DNA from: JAHBVH01 sp034437715
GTDB taxonomy: Bacteria; Chloroflexota; Anaerolineae; Caldilineales; Caldilineaceae
DNA length: 7,138 nt
Direction of reading: 5' to 3'
Assembly: GCA_034437715.1 (NCBI GenBank)
Contig: DAOTTR010000375.1
Span: forward strand, 1-7,138
Shown: piece by piece, positions 1 through 6,114 of the stretch
Numbering within the stretch: the stretch's first letter is position 1
How the letters are laid out: each line of letters begins with the position of its first letter
Made by a program: the position numbers and the translations under genes
Notes under the pieces: model-generated
Seen by the model: the letters and a program-made list of their open reading frames with translations, nothing else
Told to the model about the DNA's origin: nothing
The model's database searches: none

Positions 1-3000
1 GGCGCGGGCACGCCCTTGGGCCAATTGGCGGCCTGTTTCGTGTTGCCCATCGAAGATGACATGGGCAAATCTAGTGACGGCATTTTTAGCACCCTGCGCG
101 TGGCTGCCTTGATCCAACAGACGGGCGGCGGCAATGGCTTCTCATTCAGCCGCCTGCGCCCCAAGGAAGATGTTGTACACACCTCCTCTGGCCGCGCCAC
201 CGGTCCTGTCGGCTTTTTACGCGTTTACGATCAGGCGTTTGGCGAGATCGCGCAGGGTGGCTGTCTTCTGCCGGATACACTTGTCTTTACCGATAAAGGA
301 TTGTTACGGCTGGATGAGATTGTAGATGTGGAAAAGCCGGGATGGCAATCCCATACCTATCAGATGGCGACAGATGATGGATGGCATACATCGCAACAAG
401 GATACAATAATGGTATAGCACCGATTTTGCGCGTTCATACCGACGTAGGGGTAAGTTTGGCTGGAACAGCCGACCACCGTGTGAAGGTAATGACTGACGC
501 TGGACCAGAATGGCGTACCCTCCAGTCATTACAGCGAGATGATTGGCTTCTTGTACGCTTGGGCCAGCACACTGGCAAGCTACAAGCTTTACGCCAGCCA
601 CATCGCCAACATGGCAACCAAAATTGGCCTACACTGCCAAATCTACTGGATGAAGAGTTTGCTTTCTTCTTAGGATACCTAGCTGGTGATGGGTTCGTTG
701 CGGCACAACCAAATGATCATCGTATTGGCGTAAGTGTTGCGCATAGCTCGTATTTAATGGTAGAGATGCCAATGCTCTTGGAACGCTTATTTGGCGTCAC
801 TGTCCATAAACAGCAGAAACCGAATGATCGTTCTGTTACTTTTGTGATTGACAATCGCGCAGTTAAAGACTTCTTACAAAGCAATGGTCTCAACAAACAA
901 CGCAGCCGCCAGGTAACTGTCCCACGCCTGATTCGCCAGTCTTCAGCAGAGATAGTCGGTGCCTATCTACGCGGTCTGTTTGAAGCGGATGGCTCTTTGA
1001 CACATGGCTACCCAAGTCTCATGACTACTTCACCGCAACTTGCAGAAGAAGTTTCCACCTTACTGATCGGTTTAGGTGCGCCTGTTGCTATTCGCTCGAT
1101 AGCACCCGGCGTACACAAGCTCGGCACAGCAACAGTATATAACATTCGCATTCAATCAATGGTGGGTTTGCAGGTGTGGCGCGAACGGATCGGGTGTGAT
1201 CAACGCTCGCGCTTCGTTACTGCCTATAGTTGGGAAGGTAATGAGCAACGGGAAAGTGTCTACCCACTGCCGGCACCCACTTATTGGCTTCAACCTGTGC
1301 TAGATGCCATTACACTGGAACAGGTCGATCAAAGAGGTAGAGGTATGGGCGTTAAACTCCGTAGTGAACAACCGCGCCTACGCCGTGCTTTGCTTCGCTT
1401 CTTACGTGGCGAGCGCCAATTTACACGCTCCGGTTATGATGCACTTCAACGCACCTATCCTGAGTTTGCTGAACATGCCCGCTCACCGGAGGGATTCTGG
1501 TTTGTGAAAGTCACAGACGTGGTGGCAGAGGGTGAAGCGTTAACACTCGATTTGGAAGTAGACGACAATCACACCTACCTAGCCAATGGTCTCGTCACCC
1601 ACAATTCTAGGCGCGGGGCCAACATGGCCGTGTTGCGCTGCGATCATCCGGATATTGAAGAGTTTATCACCTGCAAAGCCGAAGAGGGCAAGGTCTCCAA
1701 CTTTAACATTTCGGTGGCGATTACCGATGAGTTTATGGTCGCCTGCCAGAATGATAGCGATTTTGATCTGCGCAACCCACGTGATGGCAAGGTCTGGCGC
1801 ACCGTGCGTGCCCGCGATCTCTTTGCCAAGATCGTCAAGTATGCCCATCACAATGGCGAACCCGGCATCCTTTTTATTGACGCGGCCAACCGCAGCAATC
1901 CCGTACCCCACCTCTATGATCTAGAGGCGACTAATCCTTGTGTTACAGGGGATACACTGATCTATACCAAGGATGGTTTGCAAACAGCCAAGAATCTGTA
2001 CGAGTCGCAGAAACCATCGATGGTTACCTTAGATAGTCGGTTTGGTGAAGAATCGACGTTTAGCCCTGTATCGACACCTGTCTTTATGACTGGATTAAAA
2101 CCTGTATATCAATTAACGACGAAAGAGGGGTATACAGTAAAAGCGACCGCCAATCATCGCATTATGTCAGCAAAAGGGTGGGTAGAGTTAGGGGATTTGC
2201 AGAAAGGTGACAAGATCCATGTTTTAAATCGCAAGGGTGGATTTGGGCATGAAGGTTCACTTGAACTAGGACGAGTGCTTGGTTGGATTTATGGAGATGG
2301 TACGTTAAATACCGCAGATGGTGCCGGACTGATGTTTTTCGGCAAAGAACGTGTGCTTGCGCCCGTATTTGCAGGTTACATTAATGAGTTGATTGGGATT
2401 AACAATCATCGTAACACGTATGCACCCACTCGAACCTATACCATAGCTCCACAGGATCTAAATGAGAGAGACGAATCACGTGTTATATCTCAGCGATTAA
2501 AAGAGCTTGTCACGAATTTAGGCATATCTGATAAGGAACTTATACCTAATATAGTTTTTACCGGCAGCGAAAAGATGCAACGAGGATTTTTGCAAGCGCT
2601 CTTTTCTGCAGACGGAACGATATTAGACAATGTTAATAAAGGCGTAAATGTACGTTTGTCCTCAAGCAAACTTGCTCTTTTATCTGGTGTACAACAGTTG
2701 CTTTTGAACTTTGGCATATTCAGTAAGATTTACAAGAATCGCAGACATGCTGGATATGCCAATTTACCTGATGGTAAAGGTGGCAATCAAGCATATTCCA
2801 CACAAGCCCAGCATGAACTGATAGTTTCAAAAGAAAATCTCTTTCAATATGCCCAGGAAATTGGGTTTTTACAGGAAGAGAAAGCTGCAAAGTTACAAGC
2901 CGCATTAGTAAGTTATGGAAAACGCGGCCCCTACAGCGAGCACTTTGTAACTACCATTGAATCTGTTGAGTTGGTAGGGGAGGAGTTGGTTTATGATCTG

Positions 3001-4746
3001 CATGAACCGCTAACTCATTCATTTATTGCAAATGGTATCGTGGTACATAACTGTGGCGAACAATGGCTTGGACCCTATGAAAATTGCTGTCTTGGCTCGG
3101 TCAATCTGACGGAGCATGTGACGACAGACCCAGATGGCGATCCGGTTGTGGATTGGGCGCTTTTACGCCGCTCCGTCGAGGAAAGCACACACTTTTTGGA
3201 CAATGTCGTCACGGCGAATGCCTACGTGCCGTCGATCCCAGAAGTGGCGGCGGCGGCGTATCGGGCGCGGCGCATTGGCTTGGGTATTATGGGCCTGGGC
3301 GATATGATGTACAAACTCGGTATTCGCTACGGCAGTGAAGAGGGCCAGGAATTTGCGGCGCAGATTATGGAATTTGTGCGCTTTCATTCGATGGCAAAAA
3401 GTATTGAGTTAGCCAAGGAACGCGGCACATTTCAGGCGTTTGCGGGCAGCATCTATGATGACAAGCAGCCATACCCAGAGGGTCCCCACATGCAGTGGCA
3501 GACGCCCAAACCCCTTGTCCCCTTCACGCGTGATTGGACGCGCCCCACGTTGGACTGGGCAGAGATCACCGAGGGTATTCGACGCTACGGCATTCGCAAC
3601 GCCGCCCAAACGACGGTTGCGCCTACCGGCACCATTGCCACGGTCTGCGGCTGCGAAGGCTATGGCTGCGAACCGGTCTTTGCCTTGGGCTATGTGCGCC
3701 ACTTTAAGGATGGCGACAAAGATGTCGAGTTGGCCTACACCAGTCCCCTCTTTGATCAGGCGCTGGATGCCACAGATTTGAGCGAGGCACGCAAGGCCGC
3801 CATCAAGCAACATGCCGCCACCTATGGCAGTTGCCAGACGATCGAGGATCTGCCCGAACATCTGCGCCACACCTTTGTGGTCAGCAGCGATATTGCTGCC
3901 GACGAACATGTGCGTATGCAGGCTGCCATTCAAGCCTTTGTTGACAACAGCATAAGCAAGACCTGTAACTTCCCCGAAGGTGCGACCGAAGAAGATGTGG
4001 CCAAAGCTTATCAGCTGGCTTGGGAATTGGGCTGCAAGGGCTTGACAGTTTACGTCACAGGTAGCCGTCAGCAAGTAGTCTTGGAGACGAAGGCGACGCA
4101 ACAGCAGAAGAAGAGCGAAAGTGAGCCAGCCGCAGCGACCAATGGCACACACGACGGCGCAACGAATGGTACAACCAATGGCCATGCCGCGACCAACAGC
4201 AAAAGCGAAGTGCGCACCGGCGAGGTCGCCAAACCGATGATGCTCAAACGGCCACGGCCGCGCCGTCTACAAGGCAGCACCTATCGCAAAGAGACGCCCT
4301 TGGGCAGCGCCTACATCACCGTCAACAGTGATGAACGCAACGAGCCTTTTGAGGTCTTCCTCAATGTGGGCAAAGCCGGCAGTGAAGTCGCCGCGGTGAG
4401 CGAAGCCATGGGCCGCTTGATCAGCTTGGTCTTGCGCATGCCCGCCAGTCTGCCCGCCAGCGAACGCTTGCGTTGGGTGATGGATGAGATGGCCGGGATT
4501 GGGGGTGGCCGTCCGTTGGGCTTTGGAGCCAACCGCGTACGCAGTCTGCCCGATGGTATTGCCCAGGTATTGGCCGAGCATTTGAGCGAGTTGCCCGCGG
4601 TCGTGCGCGAACTGGAAGCCGAACAGTTGGCGTTACCAATTGCCCAACGCCCGATTGGCGACATCTGCCCCGAATGTGGCGAGGCGAGTTTCCTCAATGT
4701 CGAAGGCTGCCGCAAATGTCATGTCTGCGGCTACAGTGAGTGCTAG
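1..4746 (+). CDS. nrdJ: Class II (adenosylcobalamin-dependent) ribonucleotide reductase NrdJ, 5'-partial, carrying two inteins
   Basis: Reduces ribonucleotides to deoxyribonucleotides in the cytoplasm, using a thiyl radical generated from adenosylcobalamin. The frame is open to base 1 (AGTPLGQLAACFVLP), so the TTG at 16 is not the true start; the N-terminus is off-window. Exteins are 1-261, 1606-1938 and 3052-4743 (762 aa). Visible landmarks are the first redox Cys in AACFVLP (codon 34-36), SRRGANM, the NP/CGE active-site loop with thiyl Cys at 3052-3054 and Glu at 3058-3060, the partner Cys 11 residues later (3085-3087), and APTGT (3619-3633). A low-complexity Gln/Lys/Ser then Ala/Thr/Asn/Gly linker (about 4087-4215) joins a TSCPD-like domain (about 4267-4590). 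The tail is Cys-rich: CPEC at 4666-4677, then Cys at 4708, 4717, 4726 and 4741. The final C-x4-C (CGYSEC) fits the C-terminal redox shuttle known in class II enzymes. Terminates at TAG 4744-4746. Confidence 0.97.
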   Translation, partial: GAGTPLGQLAACFVLPIEDDMGKSSDGIFSTLRVAALIQQTGGGNGFSFSRLRPKEDVVHTSSGRATGPVGFLRVYDQAFGEIAQGGCLLPDTLVFTDKGLLRLDEIVDVEKPGWQSHTYQMATDDGWHTSQQGYNNGIAPILRVHTDVGVSLAGTADHRVKVMTDAGPEWRTLQSLQRDDWLLVRLGQHTGKLQALRQPHRQHGNQNWPTLPNLLDEEFAFFLGYLAGDGFVAAQPNDHRIGVSVAHSSYLMVEMPMLLERLFGVTVHKQQKPNDRSVTFVIDNRAVKDFLQSNGLNKQRSRQVTVPRLIRQSSAEIVGAYLRGLFEADGSLTHGYPSLMTTSPQLAEEVSTLLIGLGAPVAIRSIAPGVHKLGTATVYNIRIQSMVGLQVWRERIGCDQRSRFVTAYSWEGNEQRESVYPLPAPTYWLQPVLDAITLEQVDQRGRGMGVKLRSEQPRLRRALLRFLRGERQFTRSGYDALQRTYPEFAEHARSPEGFWFVKVTDVVAEGEALTLDLEVDDNHTYLANGLVTHNSRRGANMAVLRCDHPDIEEFITCKAEEGKVSNFNISVAITDEFMVACQNDSDFDLRNPRDGKVWRTVRARDLFAKIVKYAHHNGEPGILFIDAANRSNPVPHLYDLEATNPCVTGDTLIYTKDGLQTAKNLYESQKPSMVTLDSRFGEESTFSPVSTPVFMTGLKPVYQLTTKEGYTVKATANHRIMSAKGWVELGDLQKGDKIHVLNRKGGFGHEGSLELGRVLGWIYGDGTLNTADGAGLMFFGKERVLAPVFAGYINELIGINNHRNTYAPTRTYTIAPQDLNERDESRVISQRLKELVTNLGISDKELIPNIVFTGSEKMQRGFLQALFSADGTILDNVNKGVNVRLSSSKLALLSGVQQLLLNFGIFSKIYKNRRHAGYANLPDGKGGNQAYSTQAQHELIVSKENLFQYAQEIGFLQEEKAAKLQAALVSYGKRGPYSEHFVTTIESVELVGEELVYDLHEPLTHSFIANGIVVHNCGEQWLGPYENCCLGSVNLTEHVTTDPDGDPVVDWALLRRSVEESTHFLDNVVTANAYVPSIPEVAAAAYRARRIGLGIMGLGDMMYKLGIRYGSEEGQEFAAQIMEFVRFHSMAKSIELAKERGTFQAFAGSIYDDKQPYPEGPHMQWQTPKPLVPFTRDWTRPTLDWAEITEGIRRYGIRNAAQTTVAPTGTIATVCGCEGYGCEPVFALGYVRHFKDGDKDVELAYTSPLFDQALDATDLSEARKAAIKQHAATYGSCQTIEDLPEHLRHTFVVSSDIAADEHVRMQAAIQAFVDNSISKTCNFPEGATEEDVAKAYQLAWELGCKGLTVYVTGSRQQVVLETKATQQQKKSESEPAAATNGTHDGATNGTTNGHAATNSKSEVRTGEVAKPMMLKRPRPRRLQGSTYRKETPLGSAYITVNSDERNEPFEVFLNVGKAGSEVAAVSEAMGRLISLVLRMPASLPASERLRWVMDEMAGIGGGRPLGFGANRVRSLPDGIAQVLAEHLSELPAVVRELEAEQLALPIAQRPIGDICPECGEASFLNVEGCRKCHVCGYSEC
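262..1605 (+). mobile_element. Intein 1 in NrdJ (448 aa, LAGLIDADG homing endonuclease type)
   Basis: Protein intron inserted between QGG and SRRGANM, a motif that is contiguous in uninterrupted reductases. Block A begins with Cys1 (CLLPDTLVFTDKG). Block B is GTADHRV, with Thr69 and His72. The endonuclease motifs are LGYLAGDG (residues 137-144, bases 670-693) and LRGLFEADG (236-244, bases 967-993), both with the catalytic acidic residue. Blocks F/G run from about VVAEGEALTLDLEV to NGLVTHN, ending with penultimate His and terminal Asn. The +1 extein residue is Ser (TCT 1606-1608), so splicing would use a Cys thioester followed by transfer to Ser. The length is that of a full-size intein. No stop or frameshift is seen, so both splicing and endonuclease functions look intact. 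It is AT-richer than the extein in places (22 of 60 G+C at 841-900). Confidence 0.95.
1939..3051 (+). mobile_element. Intein 2 in NrdJ at the radical cysteine (371 aa, LAGLIDADG homing endonuclease type)
   Basis: Inserted between ATNP and CGEQ. Removing it rebuilds NPCGE, the conserved active-site loop of class I/II reductases. Block A starts with Cys1 (CVTGDTLIYTKDG). Block B is ATANHRI, with Thr70 and His73. The endonuclease motifs are LGWIYGDG (114-121, bases 2278-2301) and LQALFSADG (218-226, bases 2590-2616), with both acidic residues kept. The C-terminus is FIANGIVVHN, with penultimate His and terminal Asn. The +1 residue is Cys (TGT 3052-3054), which is both the splicing nucleophile and the thiyl-radical cysteine. 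The -1 residue is Pro. Base composition is clearly lower in G+C than the flanking extein (22 of 60 at 2521-2580 against 42 of 60 at 3241-3300), consistent with horizontal acquisition. Sequence differences suggest a separate origin from intein 1. Confidence 0.95.
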
Positions 4747-4778
4747 GGAACAGACAACAGAGTGAACTGAAATAGATA

Positions 4779-4823
4779 CAAGCGAGCTTTAGGCGAATCA
4801 AGTCCTGAAGCTCGCTTGCTTTT
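4779..4823 (+). terminator. Rho-independent terminator of nrdJ, possibly bidirectional
   Basis: A 15-bp stem with one G-T wobble (arms 4779-4793 and 4804-4818; the outer 11 bp, CAAGCGAGCTT/AAGCTCGCTTG, are perfect) encloses a 10-base loop. It is followed by C and four T (4820-4823). It lies 32 bases after the nrdJ stop. It also lies just beyond the 3' end of the convergent lipoprotein gene (stop 4848-4850). Read on the minus strand the hairpin is followed by TATCTATTT, so it may also stop transcription from that side. Confidence 0.85.
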
Positions 4824-4847
4824 CGGGTTCAGGCACCTATCGTCAAA

Positions 4848-5336
4848 CTACTTTCCCGGTGGGGTTGGGGTGAGCATCACGCGCTCTAGTGTAAACTCCA
4901 CATCTTGTACAGGCAGATTGACTTTGGCAATTGTGACGAGGTGGTATGGATATGTTAATGCAGCCGTCGATATATAGGAAGGGCTAGGCGACCAAAACTC
5001 AGCCTGGATCACAAGCCGGCCATCTTCTCGTTTTATTTCTTTAATCATGGTTTGAGAGTTGCTTGAACCTTGGACGCCACGGAAAAGTGCAACCACAACT
5101 TCGATTTGAAAGTCCACTTGCTGTAATTGCACAAAATCTTCTGCACTGACCATCTGTTGAAGCGCCGCAACCTGATCAAGGGAAGTTACGAATAGAAGTT
5201 GGGTTTCCTCGGTGACCAATGTCACGTTCACCCCCTCACCAGTTTCGTTTAATGACAATGTTTCAAAGGAGATTTCTCCTGTGCTAGGCTGTGCTGTTGG
5301 CACTACAATTGGTTGGCAGGCAAGTAAAATCGCCAA
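4848..5336 (-). CDS. Small PrcB-like lipoprotein, start uncertain (possibly inactivated)
   Basis: A predicted exported lipoprotein of unknown function. From the TTG at 5334-5336 it is 162 aa. It shows a lipobox LLAC (residues 4-7), a Pro/Thr/Ser-rich spacer (8-20), FETL at 24-27, and a C-terminal region (about 74-138: VDF, VVALFRG, LVIQ, LTYPYHLV) resembling the PrcB C-terminal domain. The family's usual Gly-Gly-Tyr loop after the FxG is not evident; SSNSQT is there instead. TTG leaves only six residues before the lipid-modified Cys, too short for a signal peptide. The same frame read upstream gives ATIRSIVPLAILLAC, preceded by TAA (5361-5363) and then ATG (5364-5366). If the TAA were sense, the signal would be a normal 16 residues. 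ATT at 5352-5354 is another possible start. The PrcB assignment is by motif pattern only; other small lipoproteins remain possible. Confidence 0.6.
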   Translation of the reverse strand: MAILLACQPIVVPTAQPSTGEISFETLSLNETGEGVNVTLVTEETQLLFVTSLDQVAALQQMVSAEDFVQLQQVDFQIEVVVALFRGVQGSSNSQTMIKEIKREDGRLVIQAEFWSPSPSYISTAALTYPYHLVTIAKVNLPVQDVEFTLERVMLTPTPPGK

Positions 5337-5388
5337 GGGGACAATGCTACGAATGGTGGCTTACATCGCCGGTGACTTTGACCAAGTT

Positions 5389-5399
5389 GAGGTTACCTC
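5389..5399. promoter_or_regulatory. Short palindrome at the lipoprotein transcription start, possible operator
   Basis: GAGGTTACCTC is a perfect 5-bp inverted repeat around one central base. It is centred at 5394, at the predicted +1 of the minus-strand promoter. The position fits a repressor site, but the arms are short and chance is possible. Confidence 0.3.
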
Positions 5400-5400
5400 T

Positions 5401-5429
5401 ACTATATCCAATCTACCAGCCCTTGTCAA
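5401..5429 (-). promoter_or_regulatory. Sigma-70-type promoter for the PrcB-like lipoprotein gene
   Basis: On the minus strand, TTGACA (5424-5429) is followed after exactly 17 bases by TATAGT (5401-5406), one mismatch from TATAAT. Transcription would begin near 5394, about 28 bases before the ATG at 5366. This supports that ATG as the original start. A second TTGAC lies 7 bases further upstream (GATTGACGATTGACAAGG). Confidence 0.65.
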
Positions 5430-5554
5430 TCGTCAATTATCGTTCATTTTCCCTACGCAGCCGTTGCAAAAAATAGTATGCACCACCATTGTACGCCACC
5501 TCAGCATCGTAGTTTTTCACCCCGTTGATTTGGGTGCATTACACTTTTTGGGCA

Positions 5555-5620
5555 GTGTGCCGGGGACGAGCGACACCTACACCGGTTTGACAAACTACAC
5601 CCCGCTCGTCCCCGGCACAC
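5555..5620. repeat. Perfect 18-bp inverted repeat with 30-base spacer in the intergenic region
   Basis: Arms GTGTGCCGGGGACGAGCG (5555-5572) and its exact reverse complement (5603-5620) flank a 30-base spacer. The spacer contains a TTGACA (5587-5592) with no matching -10, and a small GTTTG/CAAAC dyad. No T-run follows on either strand, so it is not a standard terminator. No reading frame of recognisable character crosses it. It is more GC-rich than the sequence around it. It may be a structured RNA element, a protein-binding site or a remnant of a mobile element; the sequence alone does not decide. Confidence 0.8.
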
Positions 5621-5663
5621 CTTACGCGCGTGCTAAAATTTACCCTCAACTTGAAATACACCC

Positions 5664-5694
5664 CCGTTGATTCCGTTGATTTATTTCGTTGACA
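5664..5694 (+). repeat. Short direct-repeat array (CCGTTGATT) overlapping a -35 box
   Basis: CCGTTGATT occurs twice in perfect tandem (5664-5672, 5673-5681). A weaker copy TCGTTGACA (5686-5694) contains the -35 hexamer of the promoter reading right. Another copy lies 142 bases upstream (CCCCGTTGATT at 5520-5530 matches 5662-5672 over 11 bases). The placement upstream of and across the -35 is that of an activator or repressor array. Confidence 0.55.
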
Positions 5695-5717
5695 AAGTAG
5701 CGTAACAATGGCATAGT
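5689..5717 (+). promoter_or_regulatory. Probable promoter for the helix-turn-helix gene
   Basis: TTGACA (5689-5694) is followed after 17 bases by CATAGT (5712-5717), a 4-of-6 match to TATAAT. The predicted start is near 5724, giving a leader of about 55 bases to the GTG at 5779. The hexamer match is good for -35 and weak for -10. Its overlap with a perfect palindrome adds weight. Confidence 0.5.
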
Positions 5718-5729
5718 CATTGTTACGCT
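5699..5729. promoter_or_regulatory. Perfect 12-bp palindrome over the -10 region, probable operator
   Basis: AGCGTAACAATG (5699-5710) and its exact reverse complement CATTGTTACGCT (5718-5729) surround a 7-base spacer, GCATAGT, which holds the putative -10. A bound dimer would cover the -10 and +1, as at a repressed or autoregulated promoter. The adjacent helix-turn-helix gene is a natural candidate for the binding protein, but that link is inferred from position only. Confidence 0.6.
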
Positions 5730-5777
5730 GGAAAATTCACAATTTCAACAAAACCTTGACCAACAAGAACGTGACAT

Positions 5778-5806
5778 TGTGCAGAAAGTCGAGGACTTTC
5801 TGCATA
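5778..5806 (+). repeat. Hairpin over the GTG start codon of the helix-turn-helix gene
   Basis: GCAGAAAGTC (5781-5790) and GACTTTCTGC (5794-5803) are exact reverse complements around a 3-base loop. The pairing extends by T-A, a G-T wobble and T-A to 5778/5806. The GTG at 5779-5781 sits in the stem. It could mask initiation at that codon in the mRNA, or be a third dyad for a DNA-binding protein. Confidence 0.6.
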
Positions 5807-6114
5807 CGTATGGCCCCTTTATCTCTTTGGCTGAAGCGGCACGAATTACGGGTGTACCGCTGCCAACGCTGTCGGAGGCAGTCCGTACAGGGGGCGTGCC
5901 CGCCTTACGCGTACAACCGCGCCGTTGGCTGGTACGGGTTACGGCAGTACAAAACTATTTTACCCAAGATACACAACTGTCCCTATTACAGGTAGACCGA
6001 CCGCTGAACTGCTGGTTGAGGAACGGCGCTGTGAGGTGGGCATCCGAGCCACTTACCGGACTGGTTGCAAAGAATAGGCGGCAGGTTCAGTCGTGGTCGG
6101 GGCAAAGGCGCTGA
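5779..6114 (+). CDS. Small helix-turn-helix (MerR/excisionase-type, HTH_17-like) protein; both ends uncertain
   Basis: Probable DNA-binding protein, 111 aa from GTG. Residues 14-61 (FISLAEAARITGV...TLSEAVRTGGVPALRV...RRWLVRVTAVQNYF) show the helix-turn-helix plus wing pattern of excisionase/AlpA-like and many antitoxin-type regulators. The frame stays open upstream to a TAG at 5698-5700 and reads plausibly as protein (LENSQFQQNLDQQERDI before the GTG). However, there is no in-frame ATG, and no clear ribosome binding site precedes the GTG. The only nearby ATG (5708) is out of frame and meets TAG two codons later. The C-terminal 40 residues have no recognisable character and overlap the convergent protease gene by 62 bases. 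The neighbouring frame (TTVPITGRPTAELLVEERR, to TAG 6075-6077) looks more protein-like, suggesting a frameshift near 5965-6000. No toxin partner follows. Confidence 0.5.
   Translation: MQKVEDFLHTYGPFISLAEAARITGVPLPTLSEAVRTGGVPALRVQPRRWLVRVTAVQNYFTQDTQLSLLQVDRPLNCWLRNGAVRWASEPLTGLVAKNRRQVQSWSGQRR

Larger units (their letters stand above)
5367..5698. other. Intergenic regulatory region between divergent genes
   Basis: About 330 bases with no convincing gene. It holds the minus-strand lipoprotein promoter, its palindrome, the 18-bp inverted repeat, the CCGTTGATT repeats and the -35 of the rightward promoter. The frame open on the plus strand (5212-5670) has no protein character and overlaps the lipoprotein gene. 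I see no tRNA, rRNA or CRISPR repeats. The stretch 5430-5519 shows nothing I can assign. Confidence 0.6.

Noticed and set aside
16..18. TTG at 16 as the start of NrdJ
   Set aside because: The conserved reductase motif continues upstream of it to base 1, so the gene begins outside the window.
3409..4185. 258-codon open frame on the minus strand inside nrdJ
   Set aside because: Antisense to a strongly conserved reductase segment, with no recognisable domain; the frame is open because of GC-rich codon bias.
5555..5620. 18-bp inverted repeat as a rho-independent terminator or as the ends of an insertion sequence
   Set aside because: No T-run on either side, a 30-base loop, and no transposase between or next to the arms.
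5212..5670. 152-codon plus-strand frame spanning the lipoprotein start and the inverted repeat
   Set aside because: Crosses the opposite promoter and both arms of the 18-bp repeat, and its product shows no domain or bias expected of a gene.
5520..5681. CCGTTGATT repeats as a CRISPR array or plasmid origin iterons
   Set aside because: Units of only 9-11 bases, irregular spacing, no unique spacers of constant length and no replication gene nearby.
5779..6114. Helix-turn-helix gene as the antitoxin of a toxin-antitoxin pair
   Set aside because: No toxin-like gene follows; the next gene is the convergent protease.
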